Origin: Spirochaeta sp.
GTDB taxonomy: Bacteria > Spirochaetota > Spirochaetia > DSM-27196 > Alkalispirochaetaceae
Direction of reading: 5' to 3'
Assembly (NCBI GenBank): GCA_027859055.1
Contig: JAQIBO010000412.1
Coordinates: forward strand, 1-20,874
DNA length: 20,874 bases
Shown here in pieces: positions 6,661 through 12,116 of this stretch. Within the stretch, counting starts at the first letter, position 1; every line of letters starts with the position of its first letter. The notes beneath the pieces were generated by a model. That model did not search any database. It worked only from the letters and a program-made list of their open reading frames with translations, and had not been told where the DNA came from. A program made the translations under genes and the position numbers.

Positions 6661-7074
6661 ATGGTACCGGAGACGCGGATCATCGATGAGATACTCACCT
6701 GTTTGCCGACCACTCAGGCGGTATACCTCTTTGGATCCGCGGTAACCGGAGATCTTCACGAGGAAAGCGACGTTGATCTCGCAGTCCTTCTTCCCCATGA
6801 CGAGGCGAAACGCCGCGGCGCCCTCAATCTCTCAGACCTTCGATACCAGCTTGAAGACGTGATCGGCCGCCGTGTCGATCTGATCAACCTCCGACGCGCC
6901 TCGACGGTGCTGCAGCACCAGGTGCTCGTCAACGGGCGCGTTCTATTTGTCGCAGATAGCCGCGCTCACGCAGAGTTCGAGATGATATCGATGTCCCTGT
7001 ATCAGAAATTGAACCAGGAGCGCGCGGGGATTCTGGCGGATGTCGCGTCAAGCGGGGTAGCGTACCGGGTATGA
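6661..7074 (+). CDS. mntA: MntA-like nucleotidyltransferase antitoxin
   Basis: A 137-residue MNT protein. The active site is LFGSAVTGDLHEESDVDLAV (23-42), with G25-S26, Asp37 and Asp39, and a third acidic residue at Asp73 (RRVDLINL). In the MntA/HepT system this enzyme adds AMP to a Tyr next to the HEPN RNase motif and so blocks the toxin. Its TGA overlaps the ATG of the HEPN gene (ATGA, 7071-7074). The reading frame extends to GTG 6601, but that would run through the promoter, so ATG 6661 is preferred. Confidence 0.9.
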   Translation: MVPETRIIDEILTCLPTTQAVYLFGSAVTGDLHEESDVDLAVLLPHDEAKRRGALNLSDLRYQLEDVIGRRVDLINLRRASTVLQHQVLVNGRVLFVADSRAHAEFEMISMSLYQKLNQERAGILADVASSGVAYRV

Positions 7075-7544
7075 GCGAGAACATTGTGCCTGACGACGTT
7101 GTGGTCGCAAAGGTAGCGAGCATTCAGCGGTGTGTAGCGCGGGCGCGGGAAGAGATCACGGCGAGCGGTGACGCGTTTGCCACGGATCATACGCGACAGG
7201 ACGCCGCCATTCTGAATGTCACCCGAGGGTGTGAACAAACGATAGACCTTGCCAATCATCTGATTCGTATGAACAAGTGGGGAGTACCGACAGCCAGTGC
7301 CGACGGGTTTCGCGTGCTCGTCCGGGAGGGGGTGATCGACGGGGCGATGGCCGAGCGTCTTCGCCGCATGGTCGGGTTCCGAAACACGGCGGTCCACCAG
7401 TACGAGGACCTGAACATGGATATTGTGCGCCATGTGATCGAGGATGGCCTGGACGACCTTCTGTCGTTTTCTCGAACGGTGGTGCGATATCTGTCTGGAG
7501 GCGATACCGGCGAAGATTCCCGGCAGGACGGCGCCGCACATTGA
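7071..7544 (+). CDS. hepT: HepT-like HEPN RNase toxin (DUF86)
   Basis: A 157-residue HEPN toxin with the complete Rx4HxY motif, RNTAVHQY (Arg104, His109, Tyr111). His and Arg form the RNase site, and the Tyr is the residue modified with AMP by the MntA partner. It is translationally coupled to mntA and looks intact. The last residues (about 147-157, SRQDGAAH) run into a sequence that recurs upstream of another gene at 10036-10062, so the extreme C-terminus was replaced or extended when the next module was joined here. Confidence 0.9.
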   Translation: MSENIVPDDVVVAKVASIQRCVARAREEITASGDAFATDHTRQDAAILNVTRGCEQTIDLANHLIRMNKWGVPTASADGFRVLVREGVIDGAMAERLRRMVGFRNTAVHQYEDLNMDIVRHVIEDGLDDLLSFSRTVVRYLSGGDTGEDSRQDGAAH

Positions 7545-7740
7545 GAACTCCTGCGCCGTATGAAACCGAAGGCAGACACATCAATATGGTTTGCATGCCG
7601 AAAACAGGCGCTGGATCCCGGTGAAGACGATGCCGGGTGTGCCAAACCCCTTTCCGGCAAGCACGTGATGCACCAGATACCGATGGACACGACCGTTTCC
7701 GCGAATAATCATGTTCAAAGGTGCCACCAACCACCGGCAG
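7532..7740 (-). pseudogene. ghost of Fic gene (copy of the 10088-11647 module)
   Basis: It matches three parts of the intact Fic module: the gene end and its downstream flank (GGCGCCGCACATTGAG to GGATCCCGGTGA, equivalent to about 10036-10131), a block around the Fic motif (equivalent to about 10524-10601), and the upstream flank beginning GCGAATAAT (equivalent to 11706 onward). About 390 and 1,100 bases are missing between them. The second joint sits where GTTTCCG and GTTTTCG occur in the parent. The residual minus-strand peptide still reads HRYLVHHVLAGKGFGTPGIV. No function is expected. Confidence 0.88.
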
Positions 7741-7800
7741 GACAAGATGTCCCTCGGCGTCACCGTCCTCCTGGGCTTCAGCCTGAGCTTCTCCTTCTGA
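7741..7800. repeat. Fic-module upstream flank (left-flank class 2)
   Basis: A conserved stretch ending GGGCTTCAGCCTGAGC and TTCTCCTTCTGA precedes the 10-bp array here, at 9266-9303 and at 11780-11807. At 7741 and 11740 it belongs to the Fic module. At 9266 it follows an IS3 scrap. Confidence 0.65.
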
Positions 7801-7864
7801 CTCCCGTTGACTCCCGTTGACTCCCAATGAATCCCATTGAATCCCAATGAATGTCACGCGACAC
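7801..7864 (+). repeat. junction element 3: 5 x 10-bp repeat plus ATGTCACGCGACAC
   Basis: Five units (7801-7850: two CTCCCGTTGA, then CTCCCAATGA, ATCCCATTGA, ATCCCAATGA) precede ATGTCACGCGACAC. This is the longest array in the window. The right flank AATGCGGGCG resembles that of junction 2. Bases 7865-8010 hold nothing I recognise. Confidence 0.85.
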
Positions 7865-8026
7865 AATGCGGGCGTCGGCCGGGCCGTTTCGTCACGTGGT
7901 GAGAGCAAGGTATTCGCGGAAATGAATCGTACAGCGCCTTCATGTGACAGCTCCAATACTGGAGTTGGATTTCTTGCATTTCCGGGTATTTGGAAGTACC
8001 GTCAGTACTATAAGGAGGGCAGGCTA

Positions 8027-8221
8027 TTGAGCAACGTACACCATCCTCACGCTGATTTCGTCACCGACCAGAACGGTAACCGCAAAGCCGTGATCTTGTC
8101 ATTTGAAGATTACCAGGAACTGTTGGAAGATCTTGATGATTTGGCCGTTGTTGCTGAGCGGCAATCAGAAGACACGATTTCACATGCTGAACTTGAGCGA
8201 GAACTGAAAGGTGAGTCCTGA
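8027..8221 (+). CDS. Phd/YefM-type antitoxin, orphan
   Basis: A 64-residue protein from a TTG at 8027, chosen because AAGGAGGG (8012-8019) lies 7 bases upstream and no ATG fits. ADFVTDQNGNRKAVILSFEDYQELLEDLDD is the typical Phd/YefM core (a strand with D-x-x-G-x-x-x-A-V-I-L, then the YQELLE helix). The C-terminal part, SEDTISHAELERELKGES, would wrap around a RelE/YoeB-type toxin. No toxin frame follows. A shortened second copy of the gene end lies at 13542-13650. Such antitoxins usually repress their own operon. Here it is an orphan, unless it works in trans. Confidence 0.75.
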   Translation: MSNVHHPHADFVTDQNGNRKAVILSFEDYQELLEDLDDLAVVAERQSEDTISHAELERELKGES

Positions 8222-8300
8222 TTTTTCCGTATTGGCTGATCCCTGTCATCTGTACCGAGGGCGCGTTGATCGTGTGCCTGTTCAACATCCACGAAAACCC

Positions 8301-8334
8301 GAAGTGCATTGAATCCCGTTGCACTTCTGCATTT
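8301..8334 (+). terminator. inverted repeat, possible weak terminator
   Basis: GAAGTGCA (8301-8308) and TGCACTTC (8320-8327) form a perfect 8-bp stem with an 11-nt loop, followed by TGCATTTT. It lies about 80 bases after the Phd-type antitoxin. Confidence 0.35.
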
Positions 8335-8369
8335 TCCACGTCTCTTCCGGGGCTCCGTGCCGTCAACCC

Positions 8370-8490
8370 AGTACTCCCGGGGCGCCAGCCTCGGTCAGCC
8401 GGGCGGGATCGCAGAATACGCTCAGGTCCGGCTGGACCACCGTATCCGCCTCGTCCGACGCCGCCTGATGGGCGCGACTGGGTGCCGGTG
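8370..8490 (-). pseudogene. scrap of a Uma2-family (DUF820) endonuclease-like gene
   Basis: Minus-strand translation gives AASDEADTVVQPDLSVFCDP then ARLTEAGAPGVLG and a stop. The pattern D-T-V-V-Q-P-D-x-S-V-x-C-D-P matches the core of Uma2 proteins, whose PD-(D/E)XK-like site includes that Asp. Only about 35 residues remain, and both the usual N-terminus and the EVLSPST segment are gone. The call rests on this motif alone. Confidence 0.5.
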
Positions 8491-8525
8491 GCATATTCCA
8501 TGCGACGCCGTCGATACCTGACGAC

Positions 8526-8738
8526 TTGTACCTGAAGGTAGAGGAGTTTGCCCGCGCGCGTGATCTGCCTCGCAGTAAGGTGTTCAGCGATGCAGTGGCC
8601 GAGTACCTTGAACGCCATGATCCGGACCGGATAACCGACCGCATGAACACGGTTCGGGCGCACGTTGGCGAGAGTGATGCAGCAGGGCCGTTTGTTGAAC
8701 GCGCCGCTCGCTCGATTCTGAACCGGACAGAGTGGTGA
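8526..8738 (+). CDS. MazE-like ribbon-helix-helix antitoxin with a damaged start
   Basis: At most 70 residues from a TTG at 8526. The frame continues upstream as SIPDDLYLKVEEFARARDLP, the usual opening strand and helix of an RHH antitoxin, but without an in-frame start. An ATG at 8500 (MRRRRYLTT) is in another frame, which suggests a small deletion between 8500 and 8513. The rest, VFSDAVAEYLERHDPDRITD and a C-terminal ERAARSILNRTEW, is typical of MazE-like antitoxins that pair with MazF. No mazF follows; the stop codon overlaps the upstream part of the DUF433 frame. Starting at TTG would delete the DNA-binding strand. Confidence 0.65.
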   Translation: MYLKVEEFARARDLPRSKVFSDAVAEYLERHDPDRITDRMNTVRAHVGESDAAGPFVERAARSILNRTEW

Positions 8739-8773
8739 TACAACAAGGTGAGGTGAAAAGCGAGGAGGTTCGT

Positions 8774-8992
8774 GTGGGTCATACGATAGAGGATGTTATT
8801 CAGTCAGATCTGGATGTCATGTCGGGTAAACCCGTCGTGCGCGGGACTCGCATTACCGTAGAGTTAATTCTTGAAAAAGTCGCCGCTGGAGAGTCTATTG
8901 AGCAGATTCAGAGTGAGCATCCCCACCTAACCATTGAACAGATTCGGGTCGCGCTGGAGTATATAATGAGCCCAGGAAATCGGACCGGATGA
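8774..8992 (+). CDS. DUF433 family antitoxin, orphan
   Basis: A 72-residue protein with the DUF433 signature: IQSDLDVMSGKPVVRGTRIT, then VELILEKVAAGESIEQI and LTIEQIRVALEYI (a small helix-turn-helix fold). These are VapB-like antitoxins, normally followed by a DUF5615 PIN-like toxin. GTG 8774 is chosen because GAGGAGGT (8761-8768) lies about 5 bases upstream; the frame itself is open from GTG 8732. No toxin frame follows. After 57 bases an IS3 OrfA scrap begins, so the toxin was probably lost. A second DUF433 gene lies at 15411. Confidence 0.8.
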   Translation: MGHTIEDVIQSDLDVMSGKPVVRGTRITVELILEKVAAGESIEQIQSEHPHLTIEQIRVALEYIMSPGNRTG

Positions 8993-9049
8993 GCAGCCGG
9001 TTTGCCGAATATCCTTACCCCGAAAAAGCAAAGGCGGTAGGATACAGAT

Positions 9050-9185
9050 ATGCGCAAGAGCTACAACACAGCCTTCAAGGTGAAGGTAGCGATCGAGGCG
9101 GCCAAAGAGCAGGAAACGCTCCAAGAGCTGTTTGAGAGCCCGAACAAGAAGCAGAAGCGAGAACGTGAAGGTGAGGCCGATCGGG
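9050..9185 (+). mobile_element. IS3-family OrfA (transposase helix-turn-helix) remnant
   Basis: MRKSYNTAFKVKVAIEAAKE (codons 1-20), then QETLQEL, is the start of an IS3-type OrfA. The middle, normally a second helix with a HPNQI-like motif, is missing. The frame resumes with FESPNKKQKREREGE, the usual Ser/Lys-rich tail. No OrfB with a DDE site and no terminal inverted repeats are present. A purine-rich Shine-Dalgarno is not evident. The element is inactive. Confidence 0.65.
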
Positions 9186-9303
9186 ATCGTCTCCTTATGG
9201 TAAGCCCGGCACCTACTACCGCGACGCCCTCACCGAAAACGCCGAGACCGACCGCGACGAAGACGCCATCCCTCTGGGCTTCAGCCTGAGCTTCTCCTTT
9301 TGA
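9186..9303. repeat. left-flank class 2 sequence before junction 4
   Basis: Unrecognised sequence leads into CTGGGCTTCAGCCTGAGC and TTCTCCTTTTGA, which is shared with the Fic upstream flanks at 7769-7800 and 11780-11807. Confidence 0.5.
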
Positions 9304-9347
9304 CTCCCGTCGACTCCCAATGAATCCCAATGAATGTCACGCGACAC
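9304..9347 (+). repeat. junction element 4: 3 x 10-bp repeat plus ATGTCACGCGACAC
   Basis: Units CTCCCGTCGA, CTCCCAATGA and ATCCCAATGA (9304-9333) precede ATGTCACGCGACAC. The right flank GGTGCGTGTTATGCGCC leads into an ATPase ghost, as at junction 1, but the left flank is of class 2 rather than class 1. Confidence 0.8.
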
Positions 9348-9369
9348 GGTGCGTGTTATGCGCCTGACT

Positions 9370-9535
9370 GCACGATCTGCGGCAGATTCTCCCGTGTGAT
9401 GATCTCCCCGGGACCGTACGTTTCGCGCCATACCTCGGGGTACAGGCGATATGACAGAAGCGACTCAAACCGGGTGATTAACGTAAATTCTTTCAACGAA
9501 CTGACAGAATTTAGCCGAATTCTTTCATCTGATGC
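9370..9535 (-). pseudogene. minimal ghost of AAA+ ATPase (copy of the 2707-3900 module)
   Basis: It keeps about 65 bases of the gene end (GATCTGCGGCAG to CGCCATACCT), about 40 bases from mid-gene (ending GAAGCGACTCAAACCGG) and the promoter/operator flank (9480-9530, with CTGACAGAATT and the TTTCAA -35 still visible). Relative to the parent, about 560 bases are gone at a shared ATACCT and about 480 bases near CGAT. Both outer ends of the module are preserved while nearly all coding sequence is lost. Confidence 0.85.
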
Positions 9536-9539
9536 CCGA

Positions 9540-9643
9540 GACCGCCCCTCGGCCGCCCCTTGGCCACCCCGCGAGGCGGGGGCCGCCGAACCGGTCCGGC
9601 AGAGGGACGCGTCCGCTCACGCGCAAGTTCGATCTTCGTTTGA
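9540..9643. repeat. GC-rich intergenic repeat with hairpin (copy H)
   Basis: CCCCGC-gag-GCGGGG (9567-9581), GCCGAACCGGTCCGGC, AGAGGGACGC and GCGCAAGTTCGATCTTCG follow in the same order and spacing as at 3975-4083. This is the shared upstream flank of the two ATPase copies. Confidence 0.7.
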
Positions 9644-9687
9644 ATCCCAATGAATCCCAATGACTCCCATTGAATGTCACGCGACAC
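9644..9687 (+). repeat. junction element 5: 3 x 10-bp repeat plus ATGTCACGCGACAC
   Basis: Units ATCCCAATGA (twice) and CTCCCATTGA (9644-9673) precede ATGTCACGCGACAC. The right flank TGTGTGTGCGCCGG is shared with junction 6, while the left flank is of class 1. Confidence 0.8.
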
Positions 9688-9740
9688 TGTGTGTGCGCCG
9701 GACGGACGAACCTGAATCGTTGCACGCCGCCATCGCTGCA

Positions 9741-9791
9741 TTCCCAATCTGCCGCTCACTGGTTCCCAATCTGCCGCTTGGCAATTCCCAA
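9741..9791. repeat. 22-bp tandem repeat, 2.3 copies
   Basis: TTCCCAATCTGCCGCT plus 6 variable bases repeats at 9741 and 9763, with a partial third copy at 9785. It lies in a segment (about 9693-9810) that is present in this left arm but absent from the otherwise matching right arm at 11866. Confidence 0.6.
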
Positions 9792-9814
9792 GCGGTCGAC
9801 GAGGATCACCGGCC

Positions 9815-10045
9815 CGGACGTTTTCCCTGACCGTGAACAGTTTCTCCCACATCATGCCCAGCAGCCAGAGCGGGATCACTCCGTGTGCCGGGACATCGAC
9901 GCGATCACGCACCACATAGTTCGCCTCCCGCCTGTTCCATCGCGTGGAGGAGGGAGTACAGTTTCTCCTTGCCCACGTTCCACTCCCGACTGAGAGAGTT
10001 GACCTGTATCGTCTGCAGCACGAGTTGCGCGTATACGGCGCCGCA
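9815..10045 (-). pseudogene. remnant of another AAA+/DUF4143-like ATPase gene
   Basis: From an ATG at 10048 the minus strand reads MCGAVYAQLVLQTIQVNSLS, REWNVGKEKLYSLLHAMEQA and stops. A shifted frame continues with YVVRDRVDVPAHGVIPLWLL and GMMWEKLF. The first part looks like the winged-helix region that follows the ATPase core in DUF4143 proteins. Walker motifs are absent. The left part is repeated at 11869-11990. It lies 33 bases after the stop codon of the Fic gene on the same strand. The family call is tentative. Confidence 0.45.
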
Positions 10046-10087
10046 CATTGAGAACTCCTACGCTGTTTGAAGACGAAGACAGACCCA

Positions 10088-11647
10088 TCAATATGGACTG
10101 CCAGCCGAAAACAAGCGCTGGATCCCGGTGAGCTGTTCTTCCGTCAGGTCGGAAAACTCCCGTCTGCGACGGCGTGCGGGGAGCGTCCCGTCGTTGGACT
10201 CGAGAAATCGAAAGAGACGATTGATGGTGCGGTCGGGCATATCGACGATTTCGGTTACGCCGCGGCGAAAGGTGTCGTACCTCTGGAGAAACGCGGTCTC
10301 CCGAGGAAGGTGTTCTTCTATCGTCTCGGCGATGCATGAGGCGACAAATTCGGCGTGGGGTGTCAGATCGGGGTATTGGTAGTATGCGGCGGTACTGTTG
10401 GTAACCCGAACGTTGTGATCTGCCGTTTCCTCCCAGGAGATGTACGGGAGCAGTCGGTGCGACCACCCCTGAAGGATGGCCCGGTATTCGTCAATTCGTG
10501 CAAGAAATACCGACGAGACGGGGAAGACGATGCCGGGTGTGCCAAACCCCTTTCCGGCAAGCACGTGATGTACCAGATACCGATGGATACGTCCGTTTCC
10601 GTCCGAAAAGGGGTGTATATACACGAAGCCAAAGGCTGTGCCGGTAGCTGCAACGAGGGTCGGCAGCTCCCTGGCGGTCTGCTCGGTGTATACGGTCAGG
10701 CCGTCCATGAGGTCCGGCAGATCCTCCGGCCGGGCGCTGATATGCTCCGGGATCGGCGTTCCCGTTTCACGGTCGTGCTCACCAACAAAACCACCTTCAG
10801 TGCGGAGACCCGGTGTGACGAAGGGTGTCGTGCCGATCACGATAGACTGGAGTCGCTCCAGTTCGGCGATACTGACGGGAATCGTCCCTGCCTGACCGAT
10901 GATGCGACCCCACCGTTCCACCCGGCTGTGCGGCGGCGATTCTCCTTCGATTGCATAACTGGAGCGGGAGTCTTTGAGCAGCAGGAAGGCGGCGGTACGC
11001 GCCACGATATCCCCGGGCACCTGATCCAGTACGGCCCGGGCTTTGTCCAGAAGCGCTTGTTCCGGGAAGGACTGCAGTGTGGAGGTACGGGATACCATAG
11101 GGCAAAACGACGGCGTACCCGGCAGGTTATTGATTACGCGCTGTCGGGATATCCGTGTACCGGGCACGGCATACTGCCGGTCCGGGTCTACAACGGGGAC
11201 GTAGTTTCCCCTGTCGGCGTCCGGCAGGTCCAGGCGATTTCCGGTAAGCCATTCGTAGAGAAACCAGAGTCGTCGACTGTACGATCCGGTGGGCGTCGCG
11301 CGTACGATCTCTTCCATGACCGTGTCCCGAACTACCGGAAACAGCCTGGACAGGACGATCAGGTTGATACCTTCATACCTGAGCGCGAAGGTGAGGTGGT
11401 CTGTCAGTGTATCGCCGGGGTGGTACCGGGGTGAAAAGAGTCTCCACCCGACCCGGCCGGACCCGTTCAGAGCAACCTGTGGTCCCTCCGGCGGATGATG
11501 GTTGTCGATGATACCGCAGAGGGTGTAGGGATCAGGAACATCCGGGACGTATTCGGCGATAATGGCTGCATATCCCACCGGCACAAGGGGCATCGGTACC
11601 GGCTGGTCGCGAAAACGTGTTATTCGGTGTCCCGATCCATTACCCAC
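10088..11647 (-). CDS. Fic-domain protein, predicted AMP-transferase
   Basis: A 519-residue Fic protein. The active-site loop is HPFSDGNGRIHRY (345-357), with His345, Asp349, Asn351 and Arg353 all present. SSYAIEGE (229-236) fits the (S/T)xxxE(G/N) inhibitory helix, so activity is probably controlled from within the chain by Glu234. Fic enzymes typically transfer AMP from ATP to a hydroxyl on a target protein. The N-terminal 180 residues and the C-terminal part (about 450-505, possibly a winged helix) are not specific enough to name a target. Start GTG 11647 has GGAG 5 bases upstream. There is no adjacent antitoxin, which fits the internal inhibitory helix. The gene lies between direct repeats and has a deleted twin at 7532-7740. 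Confidence 0.9.
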   Translation of the reverse strand: MGNGSGHRITRFRDQPVPMPLVPVGYAAIIAEYVPDVPDPYTLCGIIDNHHPPEGPQVALNGSGRVGWRLFSPRYHPGDTLTDHLTFALRYEGINLIVLSRLFPVVRDTVMEEIVRATPTGSYSRRLWFLYEWLTGNRLDLPDADRGNYVPVVDPDRQYAVPGTRISRQRVINNLPGTPSFCPMVSRTSTLQSFPEQALLDKARAVLDQVPGDIVARTAAFLLLKDSRSSYAIEGESPPHSRVERWGRIIGQAGTIPVSIAELERLQSIVIGTTPFVTPGLRTEGGFVGEHDRETGTPIPEHISARPEDLPDLMDGLTVYTEQTARELPTLVAATGTAFGFVYIHPFSDGNGRIHRYLVHHVLAGKGFGTPGIVFPVSSVFLARIDEYRAILQGWSHRLLPYISWEETADHNVRVTNSTAAYYQYPDLTPHAEFVASCIAETIEEHLPRETAFLQRYDTFRRGVTEIVDMPDRTINRLFRFLESNDGTLPARRRRREFSDLTEEQLTGIQRLFSAGSPY

Positions 11648-11657
11648 GGTGGCTCCT

Positions 11658-11708
11658 GCGAAAAACGTTGTTCCGCCGCGAAAAACGATTACATCAGAAC
11701 GTTTTCGC
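11658..11708. promoter_or_regulatory. possible Fic operator: GCGAAAAACG repeats
   Basis: GCGAAAAACG occurs at 11658-11667 and 11678-11687, 20 bases apart (about two helical turns). An inverted near-copy, CGTTTTCGC, lies at 11700-11708. TGTAAT on the minus strand (11693-11688) could be the -10, but no -35 is convincing. Confidence 0.4.
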
Positions 11709-11807
11709 GAATAATCCTTTTAAAAGGTACCACACAACCACCGGCAAAACAACACGTCCTTCGGCGTCCCCGTCGTCCCGGGCTTCAGCCTGAGCTTCCC
11801 CTTCTGA
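11709..11807. repeat. Fic-module upstream flank (left-flank class 2)
   Basis: The sequence GCGAATAATC to CTTCTGA is shared with the flank of the Fic ghost at 7706-7800. It includes CACCGGCA, GGCGTC and GGGCTTCAGCCTGAGC. Confidence 0.65.
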
Positions 11808-11851
11808 CTCCCATTGAATCCCAATGAATCCCATTGAATGTCACGCGACAC
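11808..11851 (+). repeat. junction element 6: 3 x 10-bp repeat plus ATGTCACGCGACAC
   Basis: Units CTCCCATTGA, ATCCCAATGA and ATCCCATTGA (11808-11837) precede ATGTCACGCGACAC. The right flank GGTGTGTGCGCCGG matches that of junction 5. Confidence 0.82.
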
Positions 11852-11865
11852 GGTGTGTGCGCCGG

Positions 11866-11995
11866 CCAGGACGTTTTCCCTGACCGTGAACATCTTCTAC
11901 CACATCATCCCCAGCATCCAGAGCGGGATCACTCCGTGTGCCGGGACATCGACGCGATCACGCACCACATAGTTCGCCCCCCGCCTGTTTCCATC
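11866..11995 (-). pseudogene. second copy of the ATPase-like remnant at 9815-9940
   Basis: GGACGTTTTCCCTGACCGTG and the following 110 or so bases repeat 9818-9945 with few differences, ending near CCCGCCTGTT. Together with junctions 5 and 6 the two copies form direct repeats around the Fic gene. The stretch 11996-12073 shows nothing recognisable. Confidence 0.65.
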
Positions 11996-12073
11996 GGCGC
12001 CGGCGTCGAGAGCGTCGCGTACACCCGGTTCTGACATAGAACCGAAAGGGATGCTGGTAGATTATGCATGAGT

Positions 12074-12097
12074 GTATTATGCTTTGCATCATAATAC
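12074..12097. promoter_or_regulatory. inverted repeat upstream of DUF234-type ATPase, possible operator
   Basis: GTATTATG (12074-12081) and CATAATAC (12090-12097) are perfect inverted arms around 8 bases, in an AT-rich island (12058-12105). TATTAT and CATAAT could serve as -10 boxes, but no -35 is clear. Confidence 0.5.
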
Positions 12098-12116
12098 TTG
12101 ATTGAGGAAGGTGAAG

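Noticed and set aside
7801..7850. Tandem 10-bp array as a CRISPR array
   Set aside because: Units are directly adjacent with no spacers, far too short, and no cas gene is present.
9050..9347. A complete insertion sequence around the OrfA scrap
   Set aside because: No OrfB, DDE motif, terminal inverted repeats or target duplication is seen.
10355..11434. Plus-strand open frame of 359 codons
   Set aside because: It is antisense to the Fic gene, whose HPFSDGNGR motif fixes the true strand.
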